Shown one piece after another: positions 33,313-42,007 of a stretch of DNA of 64,000 nucleotides (positions are counted from its first letter, which is position 1; each line of letters starts with the position of its first letter). This DNA comes from JAGXTF01 sp044224315 (GTDB lineage Bacteria; Bacteroidota; Bacteroidia; NS11-12g; UBA955). Under the pieces are notes generated by a model, which was not told the origin of the DNA, did not search any database, and was given only the letters and a program-made list of their open reading frames with translations. The DNA is taken from NCBI GenBank assembly GCA_044224315.1, contig JBGAKR010000004.1, positions 62,001-126,000 on the forward strand. Direction: 5' to 3'. Position numbers and translations under genes: made by a program.

Positions 33313-35067
33313 TTAAGCTATTTCAACCTCTTCCTCACCAATCTGTTGCCTCCACATGGCAAAATACAATCCGCGTTCGGCCAGCAATTGCTCGTGGGTA
33401 CCCTGCTCTATAATCCGCCCTTTTTCCAGCACATAAATACGGTCGGCGTGTAAAATGGTGCTTAAGCGGTGGGCAATGATGATATTAATTCGGTCTCGTT
33501 GTTCAGAAACTTCGCGCACTGTATGGGTAATTTCTTTTTCGGTAAGTGAATCTAAACTTGAGGTGGCTTCATCAAAAATCATAAGCCGCGGATTGCGCAA
33601 AAGCGCGCGTGCAATACTAATGCGTTGTTTTTCGCCCCCACTTACTTTGATTCCACCCTCTCCTATTTGCGTGTCTAACCCTTTTTCTGCGCGTGCCATC
33701 AGATTTTGAGTGGCTGCTTTTTGCAATGCATCCAACAATTCTTCATCTGTAGCTTCGGGTTTTACAAACAACAGATTGTCTCGAATGGTGCCCGAAAACA
33801 ATTGTGATTCCTGGCTTACTAAACCCAATTGACTCCTTATTTCAGAGGTATCTACCAGATTTTCCTGTTTTTCGTTATAAAAAATATTTCCTGCAATGGG
33901 TCTGTACAATCCTACCAACATTTTAACCATAGTGCTTTTACCACTGCCACTTGGGCCAACAAATGCAATGGTTTCACCCTGATGCATTTCAAATTCCAGG
34001 TCGCTAAGTGCATTGCGATGGGCCGATTGGTGTTTAAAACTTACATTGGCAAAGCGGATTGATTTTATTTCTCCCAAAGGCAATGGATTTTCGGGCTTGG
34101 GTTCGGGTGCAATCTGCCTCAATTCATGATAACGGCCCAATGAAACCTGCGCCTCACGCCAGGCCTGTATAAAGGTACCCAACTCCTGCAATGGATTGAA
34201 TATAAAAAAAGTATAAAACAAAAACTGAATGTAAATTCCAGGAGTAATTCTTTCGGAAAATACCATCCAGCAAAGAAATAATAACAATGCATTGCGCATG
34301 AGGTTAACGGTAGTGCCCTGCACAAAGCCCAAGGTTCGTACTTTTTTAACTTTCTTTAATTCAAGTCCCAATATTTTTAAAGTATTGCGGCCTATGCGTG
34401 TAATTTCCTGGCCAATAAGGCCCAAGCTCTTTACCAGCTCGATATTGCGCAAACTTTCGGTGGTAGTGCCTGCCAATGCAGAGGTTTCCTGCACAATATC
34501 CTTTTGTATAGCCTTGATTTTTTTGCTTAATAAACTGCTGCTTACCCCTACAACTGCCATGGCAATTATAAATGCAGGAGCGATTAACCAATGCACAGAA
34601 AAGGACATGATAAATACAAAAACAACGCCCACTAAACTGGTAAACAATAAATTGATGGTTAAATTTATTAACCTCTCACTATCGGTGCGCACTTTTTGCA
34701 AAATATTCAAAGTTTCGCCGCTTCGGCGGTCTTCAAATACATCGTAGGGTAAATCAAGGGTATGTTTAATACCATCCATAAACAATTGCGAACCGCTTTT
34801 TTGTATGGCTACATTAATAAAGTAGTCTTGAAAATTTTTAGCTATACGGCTAACCATGGCCACACCCACACCAATGCCCAACCAGGTAAGAACCCCTTGC
34901 ATAAAACTCCCTTCGGTAAAATCCTTAAAATGCAATAAATATCGATCGATAATATTGCGGCCTACCCATGGGTCTAACATAGAGAAAACCTGGTTTATAG
35001 CAGCCAGAAACAAGGCAAGGAACACCAGCTTTCGCTGGGGTCGGAGATATGAAAAAAGAAGTTTCAT
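33313..35067 (-). CDS. ABC transporter, fused permease and ATPase (MsbA/MDR type)
   Basis: A 584-residue half-transporter with six N-terminal helices (about residues 18-290) and a C-terminal ATPase. Walker A is GPSGSGKST, the Q-loop region is LVSQESQLF, the signature is SGGEKQRISIARALL and Walker B is LMIFDEATSSLD, followed by the H-loop AHRLST. It should work as a homodimeric exporter of lipids or drugs; the substrate is not predictable. ATG 35067 is preferred to TTG 35085. The gene stands alone. Confidence 0.95.
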   Translation of the reverse strand: MKLLFSYLRPQRKLVFLALFLAAINQVFSMLDPWVGRNIIDRYLLHFKDFTEGSFMQGVLTWLGIGVGVAMVSRIAKNFQDYFINVAIQKSGSQLFMDGIKHTLDLPYDVFEDRRSGETLNILQKVRTDSERLINLTINLLFTSLVGVVFVFIMSFSVHWLIAPAFIIAMAVVGVSSSLLSKKIKAIQKDIVQETSALAGTTTESLRNIELVKSLGLIGQEITRIGRNTLKILGLELKKVKKVRTLGFVQGTTVNLMRNALLLFLCWMVFSERITPGIYIQFLFYTFFIFNPLQELGTFIQAWREAQVSLGRYHELRQIAPEPKPENPLPLGEIKSIRFANVSFKHQSAHRNALSDLEFEMHQGETIAFVGPSGSGKSTMVKMLVGLYRPIAGNIFYNEKQENLVDTSEIRSQLGLVSQESQLFSGTIRDNLLFVKPEATDEELLDALQKAATQNLMARAEKGLDTQIGEGGIKVSGGEKQRISIARALLRNPRLMIFDEATSSLDSLTEKEITHTVREVSEQRDRINIIIAHRLSTILHADRIYVLEKGRIIEQGTHEQLLAERGLYFAMWRQQIGEEEVEIA

Positions 35068-35176
35068 TGGCAATTGTTGGAACAAATATTATACTAAATT
35101 GGGTAAATAATGACAAATAGGCATGAAAAAATATTCAAAAAAAATCATTTCCTCAAAAAAGCAGTAAAATCGGGGC

Positions 35177-35191
35177 TTGCATACAATGCAA
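35177..35191 (+). promoter_or_regulatory. Small inverted repeat upstream of the beta-barrel/peroxidase operon
   Basis: TTGCAT-ACA-ATGCAA, a perfect 6+3+6 palindrome about 37 nt upstream of the -7 box. Its position fits an activator or second operator site. Confidence 0.4.
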
Positions 35192-35198
35192 ACTTGAA

Positions 35199-35227
35199 AA
35201 TATGACAAATGAATTGTCATATTTTTG
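35199..35227 (+). promoter_or_regulatory. Promoter with overlapping 10-bp inverted-repeat operator
   Basis: AATATGACAA, five bases, then TTGTCATATT (35199-35223) form a perfect palindrome. TATTTTTG (35220-35227) is a -7 box that shares the right arm, so a bound repressor would block transcription of the downstream operon. Confidence 0.55.
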
Positions 35228-35310
35228 CCATTATCGGCAACGAAATGCCTTCTTGAACGTCTTATTGGTATATTTGATTTATCGAAAAAAGAGAAAAACA
35301 GTAAATACCA

Positions 35311-36057
35311 TTGGCTAACAGATTAAAAACCATATTATTGACTTCTTCGCTGCTCTGTTTGGCAGGTTCTTTTTCTGTTTATGCCCAAAACACGTCAAAT
35401 TCGACAAATACGAATCCAATTCCACAAAGTTCAAAATCGAACCAACAAATTTTATACAACACGCATCAAATAGGTGTGAATCCGCTGGCTATTCTGAATT
35501 TTAACCCCGATGCCCCTTTTGGAGAAGGAGGCATGCAGAAATCCATGCTAACTTACCGGTTTTTAAACAAAACCAATTTCAATCCTTTTTTCAACTTCGG
35601 CAGTAGGTTTAATCGCCAACAATCGGAGGTAGATCCTAATAACGGCACCATAGATGAAAAAAGAATCCGCACTTTGCATATTTCCGGGGGCGTGGATCAT
35701 CGCTTTTATATTAGCCGCAGGTTTGGCATTTATGGAGGACTTGGGTATATGTATACCGCCAAACACGACATTGCGGCCAGTAAATTCAATACCGGAAGCT
35801 CTGTGCAGGAAACTACACTTACCCGCAGTACCGAGCAAAACGGCATTTTCTTCTGCGGAACCATTGAATACAGTTTAAATCCTCATTGGAAAATTGCTAC
35901 CCGCTTGGAATACCGCAAATTACTGGTAACACGGAGCGAGGTATTTAATAACAATTTTTATCCCGACTTGCGCACAGAAACCAAATCGAACAACATTGCC
36001 GATCAGATTCTGTGGCCCTGTCAACTCATCATTCAATATAACCTATCAACTATATGA
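35311..36057 (+). CDS. Outer-membrane beta-barrel-like protein
   Basis: A 248-residue secreted protein with signal (MANRLKTILLTSSLLCLAGSFSVYAQ) and a low-complexity N-terminal linker rich in Asn/Thr/Ser. The remainder alternates polar and hydrophobic residues like an eight-stranded barrel (FGIYGGLGYMYTAK; NGIFFCGTIEYSLNPHW). I recognise no exact family. The start is TTG 35311, since no ATG precedes the signal peptide. It overlaps the peroxidase gene by 4 bases (ATGA), so the two are coupled. Confidence 0.72.
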   Translation: MANRLKTILLTSSLLCLAGSFSVYAQNTSNSTNTNPIPQSSKSNQQILYNTHQIGVNPLAILNFNPDAPFGEGGMQKSMLTYRFLNKTNFNPFFNFGSRFNRQQSEVDPNNGTIDEKRIRTLHISGGVDHRFYISRRFGIYGGLGYMYTAKHDIAASKFNTGSSVQETTLTRSTEQNGIFFCGTIEYSLNPHWKIATRLEYRKLLVTRSEVFNNNFYPDLRTETKSNNIADQILWPCQLIIQYNLSTI

Positions 36058-37193
36058 AAAAATCATTGGCAATTTTTGCAGTAGGCACATGCACCCTGGC
36101 TATGACCTGGATTGTGTCTTGTAAAAAATCGACATCCGACCCGGTGTTTATGCTAGAGCCCAAACAGGACGTGTTTTCTGTGGACTACAATGTAAAAACC
36201 AGTAACTTGTCGAGTAAAACTGGCGCGGTTCAAATCAACAATCAAAAAGCTGCTTTGGGCCGTTTATTATTTTACGACAATCGTTTATCTGTAAACGGAA
36301 AAGTGAATTGTGGTACCTGCCACATTCAATCCAAAGGGTTTGCCGATGGTGTTGAGAAAAGCACCGGCTTTACAGGCAAAACGACTGCTCGTAACTCCAT
36401 GGGAATTATCAACCCCGATGATCCATCTGCACTGATTAAGTCTAAACTTAAATTTTTCTGGGATGGTCGCGCCGTTACCCTGAGTGAACTTGCCCTGGGA
36501 CCAGCCAAAAACCACGTAGAAATGGGTATGGACAATGGTGCAAACATTGAAAAATCTATTAAAAACGTTCCCCTTTACAATCAAAAATTTGCCGAAGCAG
36601 GCTTGGTAGTAACAGAAAGCAATATCTCTAATTGCATTTCTGAGTTCCTGCGTTCTTTGCAAGGATATAACAGCCGTTTTGACCAAGGCATTGCCGCCTC
36701 TGGTGTTACTGCAGCTACAGTACCTACTACCGTATTCAGCAACTTTACCACCGAAGAAAATACCGGTAAATACCTGTTTTATGTGAGTTATAACTGCGTA
36801 AACTGCCATGGTATTACCAGCAAAATGCCACAAATCACTTCTTCTTACAATAATGACAGCCGTGCTTTGATGATGAACATTGGTTTGGATGCAGACAATG
36901 AAAACACCAACGAAAAAGCTACCATTTTTAAAGCACCCAGTCTTCGCAATATTGCCATGACCGCACCCTATATGCACGATGGCCGTTTTGGAACCCTGGA
37001 AGAGGTTATTAAACATTACAGCGAAGGAATCAAAAACAATAAAAACCTGGCTCCTGAGTTCATGGCACCAGGCGGAGCTAAGAAATTCAATATTCCGGAT
37101 GCAGATGCCAAAGCCATCGTTGCATTCCTGAATACCCTAACTGATAATAGTTTCTTAACTGATAAAAGGTTTTCTAATCCTTACCAACCCTAA
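36054..37193 (+). CDS. Di-heme cytochrome c peroxidase (CcpA/MauG family) lipoprotein
   Basis: A 379-residue periplasmic or surface lipoprotein that reduces hydrogen peroxide with electrons from cytochrome c, or acts MauG-like on a protein. It has two heme c motifs, CGTCH (86-90) and CVNCH (about 248-252), plus the usual FWDGRA and MHDGRFGTLEEVIKHY near the second heme. The lipobox is WIVSC (Cys 23). It is coupled to the preceding beta-barrel gene. The stop shares CTAA with the opposing glycosyltransferase stop. Confidence 0.94.
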   Translation: MKKSLAIFAVGTCTLAMTWIVSCKKSTSDPVFMLEPKQDVFSVDYNVKTSNLSSKTGAVQINNQKAALGRLLFYDNRLSVNGKVNCGTCHIQSKGFADGVEKSTGFTGKTTARNSMGIINPDDPSALIKSKLKFFWDGRAVTLSELALGPAKNHVEMGMDNGANIEKSIKNVPLYNQKFAEAGLVVTESNISNCISEFLRSLQGYNSRFDQGIAASGVTAATVPTTVFSNFTTEENTGKYLFYVSYNCVNCHGITSKMPQITSSYNNDSRALMMNIGLDADNENTNEKATIFKAPSLRNIAMTAPYMHDGRFGTLEEVIKHYSEGIKNNKNLAPEFMAPGGAKKFNIPDADAKAIVAFLNTLTDNSFLTDKRFSNPYQP

Positions 37194-38386
37194 GGATTGC
37201 TGATACTGGCATAAAAGCCAATCAGATCACGGGTTAAAATGGTTGCTGAATATTTTTCGGCAACCATTTTTTTTGCGGCCTGCCCCAGTGAATCTGCCAG
37301 ATTGGGCTGTTCAAATAATCCGGAAATAGCATCCATCCATTGGTCTAAAGTATCAGCAAGCAATATATTTTCACCGTTTACTGTGGGTATACCTTCAGCA
37401 CCCGTGGTTGTGGAAATAACCGGCATACCCAAAGCCATGGCGCCGAGGGTTTTCATTCGCAATCCACTCCCTGATAGCAGCGGCACTATCACTGCCGTAT
37501 GTGACTGCATGAATGCATTGGCATCCTCTACTTCGCCATGATTTATTACACCGGCTTTTTTAAAATCGGGGTTGTGCGGATCTAAACTTTTACCCGCAAT
37601 ATGAAACGCAGCCCCAGGCCATTTTTGTAAAACAGAGGGCCATATTTCATTTATAAACCAAGTAACGGCTTCCACATTGGGCATCCACTCCATACTTCCG
37701 ATATGGCAAAGAGTTAAAGGTGCCTTTTCCGGTGCTTTATCAGTCTCCAATAATGGCACCCCGGCGGGATATAGAAAAAAGGATGCCGCAGGGTTTATTG
37801 TTCTAAAAACCTGTTCATCCTCGGCGGTAATTGAAACGATGTTGCGAATAGATTGGATTGCCGTTTCCTCGTATTTTTTCAGCGATTTTGCCAATTTACC
37901 GAAGTACCATTTTTTAATAGGCTGGCGGGTATTCTGTGCCAGATTTTCCCAGATTTTGTATTCCACATTATGCTGTCGGAGTACACACGGGGCCTGGCTG
38001 TATTTTTTTACGATTTCAAAAAACGGGAATGTAAATAGACTTTCGAAATGGATTAGGTCAAAGGACTCACTTTTCAGCAAATTCTCCAATTCTTTGGCAG
38101 CAAGTGGGGTATAAAACCTTGCAACATTGTAATTGACCCCACTAAGCAAGGCCTTCAACGCATCTAATGGTTTGGGGCTGGCATCGAGATATTGGGGCAA
38201 CACCCTGCAAAACGAAAAATGGGCTTTAATATCGGCCTCGGAAACAAAGTGCTTTTTGGTATTAAAAGTAAAATAGGTAACGGTTTGTCCTTGCTTTGCC
38301 AGCTCTTCAAGCATTCCTAAAGTGGCTATTGCTCCCCCGTCGTGTGCGGGAAACGGAATGCGGCTACCCAGCACCAGTATTTTCAT
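37190..38386 (-). CDS. GT4-like glycosyltransferase (GT-B fold)
   Basis: A 398-residue glycosyltransferase group 1 protein. It opens with KILVLGSRIPFPAHDGGAI and contains PCVLRQHNVEYKIWE. The donor-binding part has GSMEWMPNVEAV and the late VPLLSGSGLRMKTLGAMALGMPVISTTTGAEGI, where GSGLRMK...E-like residues bind the nucleotide. It probably adds a sugar to a polysaccharide or lipid precursor. ATG 38386 lies inside the LptF-like gene's 3' end (23-bp overlap), so the two are probably co-transcribed. Confidence 0.92.
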   Translation of the reverse strand: MKILVLGSRIPFPAHDGGAIATLGMLEELAKQGQTVTYFTFNTKKHFVSEADIKAHFSFCRVLPQYLDASPKPLDALKALLSGVNYNVARFYTPLAAKELENLLKSESFDLIHFESLFTFPFFEIVKKYSQAPCVLRQHNVEYKIWENLAQNTRQPIKKWYFGKLAKSLKKYEETAIQSIRNIVSITAEDEQVFRTINPAASFFLYPAGVPLLETDKAPEKAPLTLCHIGSMEWMPNVEAVTWFINEIWPSVLQKWPGAAFHIAGKSLDPHNPDFKKAGVINHGEVEDANAFMQSHTAVIVPLLSGSGLRMKTLGAMALGMPVISTTTGAEGIPTVNGENILLADTLDQWMDAISGLFEQPNLADSLGQAAKKMVAEKYSATILTRDLIGFYASISNP

Positions 38387-39920
38387 GGGTCGGAGTTTTG
38401 GAGTTGTGGGATGAGGCAATTGTGCGTGCCGGCTTCTTTTTAAGCCTGGCCATCATCCATTTAATACCTGGTATTTTACCTAAAAAGCGCACATAAATAT
38501 CAATATTCATAACCGCACTATCGCGGGTAGCTTTGTAGGTAATGAACATACCAATGGGCAACAAAACCAGTGAGCTCATCCACATGCCTGCCCATATTGG
38601 CACTACACCCTCTTTTCCTATTTTTTCGCCCACCAGGTTGATGGCATAAAAGAATACAAAAAGTAAAACACTAATTACCAGCGGCATACCTATTCCGCCC
38701 TTGCGAATAATGGCTCCCAGCGGGGCACTGATAAGGAAAAGCAGGATTACAATTACGCTTAGGGTAAACTTTTTATGCCATTCGGCCATGTATGGAGATA
38801 TCTCTTCCTTATCAAATTTTCGGCTGGAGACCAAACCATCAATGGTGCCTTTTAAACTGCGCGCGTTGGTAATGGCCTGTTGCAACACCTGGCGCGCCAT
38901 TTCTCCTTTAAAATTCTGCAATAAATCATCTGCTTTCCGGGGTTTAAAAATTGAATCGTTCTTTAAGGTTTCATCGCCTTTAAATCCATATAAACCGCCG
39001 AGATGAAAGAAGCGCGAAATAAACATGCGGTTTTCTTTGAGCAGGCGAATTTCTTTTTTGTCGAAAGAATCGATTTCTTTATTCAGTTCCCCGATATTCA
39101 TCAACCGGTAATCGCCTTTGTATGCATCTCGTTCGGTAAACTTCAAATCCAGGCTCGACAAATCGATGGCCATACGCTGGGTTTTAAAACGCATCATATT
39201 AAACGGACTGGTGCGGTTATAGTCCTTAGAGCCCGTCATCTCATCGTATCGAACGCCGTTATTCAGAGTAAAAAACAATATGCGTTTATCGTCGGACAAT
39301 TTCATGGTACCATCCTCGGCTCGGAGCACATTTAAACGTTTGCTGTCATCCATCTTGTACTCATAAATCAGAATATCGTGGATGGTTTCTTCGTCTTTTT
39401 CCTTTTTTCCTACGCGAATAGAAAAGTTCTCAATTTGCTGGTAAAAAACTCCTTCTTTAATATTAAACGCCGGCTTTTTCTGACGCAAATCCCACAGCAG
39501 GGCCTTGGCCTCGAGATTGGCCCTGGGAATAATGCGGTTCATAAAATAAAAGTTGATTCCACCCAGCATAATCATCAAAATCAAAACCGGTAATAATATT
39601 CGCCCCAGTGATAGCCCGTTGGCTTTCATGGCCACCAGTTCGAAACTTTCGCTGAGATTGCCAAAAGTCATCAGCCCGGCAACCATCACGGTTAAGGGCA
39701 AGGCCATAGGCACAAGGTCGGCCAGTGAATAAAAAATCAGTTGTGCTAAAATCAAAGGCTCTATACCCTTACCCACCAATTCATCGATGTACTTCCACAA
39801 AAACTGCATCAAAAACAGGAACATACTAAGCACAAACGTTACCATGAACGGACCTATATAAGCCCGCAATACAAGTACGTCTACCCTTTTCAGTATGCGT
39901 GGAAGTTTGATTTTAAACAC
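38364..39920 (-). CDS. LptF/LptG family permease
   Basis: A 518-residue YjgP/YjgQ-family protein, the membrane half of the LptB2FG machine that extracts lipopolysaccharide from the inner membrane. Helices sit at both ends (FMVTFVLSMFLFLMQFLW; LADLVPMALPLTVMVAGLMTFGNLSESFE near the start; HKKFTLSVIVILLFLISAPLGAII near residue 390). A long periplasmic beta-jellyroll lies between. The start is GTG 39920, as there is no earlier ATG. The 3' end overlaps the glycosyltransferase gene. Confidence 0.9.
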   Translation of the reverse strand: MFKIKLPRILKRVDVLVLRAYIGPFMVTFVLSMFLFLMQFLWKYIDELVGKGIEPLILAQLIFYSLADLVPMALPLTVMVAGLMTFGNLSESFELVAMKANGLSLGRILLPVLILMIMLGGINFYFMNRIIPRANLEAKALLWDLRQKKPAFNIKEGVFYQQIENFSIRVGKKEKDEETIHDILIYEYKMDDSKRLNVLRAEDGTMKLSDDKRILFFTLNNGVRYDEMTGSKDYNRTSPFNMMRFKTQRMAIDLSSLDLKFTERDAYKGDYRLMNIGELNKEIDSFDKKEIRLLKENRMFISRFFHLGGLYGFKGDETLKNDSIFKPRKADDLLQNFKGEMARQVLQQAITNARSLKGTIDGLVSSRKFDKEEISPYMAEWHKKFTLSVIVILLFLISAPLGAIIRKGGIGMPLVISVLLFVFFYAINLVGEKIGKEGVVPIWAGMWMSSLVLLPIGMFITYKATRDSAVMNIDIYVRFLGKIPGIKWMMARLKKKPARTIASSHNSKTPTHENTGAG

Positions 39921-40015
39921 CTTTTTCGGGGTGTATTTTTACTTGCTTGCCACAGGATTAAACTATCCGGCAAGTGCAAAAAACACGGCTGCAAAATTAG
40001 GCATATTGCAATCAG

Positions 40016-41035
40016 TTATCGGTAAAACAAATACGAAGCCGGTGAAATTCCCGTTGAAAATCGGCGTAGTTCCTTTCCAGAACTGTTGATTACAATGGTT
40101 TCGCCTTTTGAAACGTAATCTCGGGCATTGCCTACATATACCTCTCCCGTAAATGGGTCTGTACCAAGTGCATAGAACGAGGCTGAGCCTTCGGAAAGTA
40201 TGGGTGTTGCGGGCAATTGGCTATCCCCTATAGGCAATGCATATACCCCGTTTGACAAAAAAAACAGGGTGTCTTTGTTTTTGCTCATTGCCAATCTGGT
40301 GGCTGATTTGCCGGCACCCAGTCCCAAATTTTTCAGTACTTTGCGTTTCGAGGCATCAATCTGGTACAGTGCACTTTTACCACTGTCAGAGGCCAATACC
40401 CAAACTTTGCCCAACTTATCCTCGGCCATCCATTGGGCCCCTTGCAACAATACCAAGCTATCTTTTACTTTTTCGGCTACCGGATCTATGAAAAATAAGC
40501 GTCCGCGGTGGTTACATACCAAAAGTTCGCCGCCTTTCGACAGTATTTGTTCAGACCAGCCAGGCAACTTCATTCTGTGAGAAATGGCATTATCTGAAGT
40601 GCCCAGGATTGATATCTGATTGTCATAAATATCCGTAACCCAAAACTTGTTGTCGAATTGAGCCATATACCGCGGAGACTTAAATCCTTTAATTTCCTTT
40701 TTAAAAGTATAATTTTGGGGATCAATGGCAATGATTTTGCCCGAATTATTTAGTACCAACCAAATAAAGCCATTTGCCAAAAGGCCACTTTGCAACACAT
40801 CGCCAAGGGGTTTACCGGCATTTTGGGTTTTGTAAACATCATTTACCACCTTATTGGTTTTGGGATAAAACACATCCAGCGAAGCATTGCCCCACATAAA
40901 TGTACCCTCGCATAAAACCAGTACTTTGGTTTGTGATGTATCAGTAACTATGGTATTACCGCCTTTTTTGTCCTTGTTATTGCAAGCAGATAAAAGCAGA
41001 AAAAGAAAGGCAAAAAACAGGGCAAAATATTTCAT
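40016..41035 (-). CDS. BtuG-like beta-propeller surface lipoprotein (YncE/DUF5074-type)
   Basis: A 339-residue lipoprotein (lipobox LLSAC, Cys 18) made of repeated short beta-sheet blades (GSGKIIAIDP-like: NSGKIIAIDPQNYTFKK; ISILGTSDN; GEVYVGNAR). It resembles the BtuG lipoproteins that sit on TonB receptor BtuB and bind cobalamin very tightly in gut Bacteroides. The assignment rests on the fold type and on its place in a cobalamin-riboswitch operon behind a TonB receptor. It overlaps the DUF4465 gene by 4 bases (ATGA). Confidence 0.75.
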   Translation of the reverse strand: MKYFALFFAFLFLLLSACNNKDKKGGNTIVTDTSQTKVLVLCEGTFMWGNASLDVFYPKTNKVVNDVYKTQNAGKPLGDVLQSGLLANGFIWLVLNNSGKIIAIDPQNYTFKKEIKGFKSPRYMAQFDNKFWVTDIYDNQISILGTSDNAISHRMKLPGWSEQILSKGGELLVCNHRGRLFFIDPVAEKVKDSLVLLQGAQWMAEDKLGKVWVLASDSGKSALYQIDASKRKVLKNLGLGAGKSATRLAMSKNKDTLFFLSNGVYALPIGDSQLPATPILSEGSASFYALGTDPFTGEVYVGNARDYVSKGETIVINSSGKELRRFSTGISPASYLFYR

Positions 41036-42003
41036 CGGTTAATGATTAACTGATTGGAAATAATTCCTTGCCGGGTTTGAATTTGCACCTGATACAGGCC
41101 ATTGCTTAATTGGTTGGTTTCAAGTATAAATTGGCGCGCATTTACTTCTTTTTTCAATACACATCTGGCCTGCAAATCAAAGATACTTACCGCAGATACG
41201 GATTCTGTGAAATTAAGATTAACCCTGTCTGTTGCTGGATTGGGGTATATTTGAAAGGTCCCATTTGCCAGTTTTGTTACATTCTCTGTGCGGTCGTATG
41301 CTATATCATCCAAAACAAAAAAACCAGGGGTATTCATACCAAATGAGCCGGTATCTGAACTGTTCATGGTAAAAGTAAAAGAGTCTGCCATAAAAGTTGG
41401 AATATCCACTCGTACCCAGTCTTTTAAAATAAAATCTTTGGTTGAATCAGATGAACGGAAATCAGCGAGGTAAATATCTTGCGAGTCTTTTAAGCTACCC
41501 ATTAAATAGGTTTTAATCCGTACAAACAAGTAATCGGCATCTTTGCCCGTTTTACCTCCGAATTTTTTGCCAAATAAATCACCAAATTTCATGGAATTGA
41601 AGGTATAGGTGGAGTTGGTTAAATAAAAGTGGGAAATGCGAAATCCGCCACCTTGGTCAATTGTAAAATAGCTACCATTTTGGCCAACGGCAAACGTATT
41701 GCTATTGTTTATTCCTTTAAATGTTTTGGCACAATATAAGTGTCGGCCAGCATTGGATTTAATTGTGGTTGAATCGTATTTGCGAGAAATGGCCCATCCA
41801 GAGCTCCAGAATCCACCAAATGAGGTATCGTAAAAAACGGGCATTTTAATTAAATTGGATTGAAACATATAGGATGTTTCGCCGCTTTTTCCGTTCAGCA
41901 CCTTGCCACTATCCAGGGTTACATTTTCAAATCCTTCGGTTCCTTGAGATTTTAAACCTAATGTGCAAGCCATTGCAAGTAAAGTAAGTATGGTATTTTT
42001 CAT
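41032..42003 (-). CDS. DUF4465-type protein with T9SS sorting domain
   Basis: A 323-residue secreted protein (signal MKNTILTLLAMACTLGLKSQ). The body has the DUF4465 pattern GFENVTLDSGKVLNGK, SFGGFWSSGWAISRKYDS and FRISHFYLTNSTYTFNSMKFGD. The C-terminus is a T9SS type A domain (QIYPNPATDRVNLNF ... GLYQVQIQTRQG), so it should be released or anchored on the cell surface. It lies 4 nt after the TonB receptor and overlaps the BtuG-like gene, so it probably helps capture cobalamin. Whether it binds cobalamin directly cannot be told from sequence. Confidence 0.83.
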   Translation of the reverse strand: MKNTILTLLAMACTLGLKSQGTEGFENVTLDSGKVLNGKSGETSYMFQSNLIKMPVFYDTSFGGFWSSGWAISRKYDSTTIKSNAGRHLYCAKTFKGINNSNTFAVGQNGSYFTIDQGGGFRISHFYLTNSTYTFNSMKFGDLFGKKFGGKTGKDADYLFVRIKTYLMGSLKDSQDIYLADFRSSDSTKDFILKDWVRVDIPTFMADSFTFTMNSSDTGSFGMNTPGFFVLDDIAYDRTENVTKLANGTFQIYPNPATDRVNLNFTESVSAVSIFDLQARCVLKKEVNARQFILETNQLSNGLYQVQIQTRQGIISNQLIINR

Positions 42004-42007
42004 GTAA

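Noticed and set aside
36285..37016. A 243-codon open frame antisense to the di-heme peroxidase
   Set aside because: The sense frame has both heme motifs and the signal peptide; the antisense frame is a shadow.
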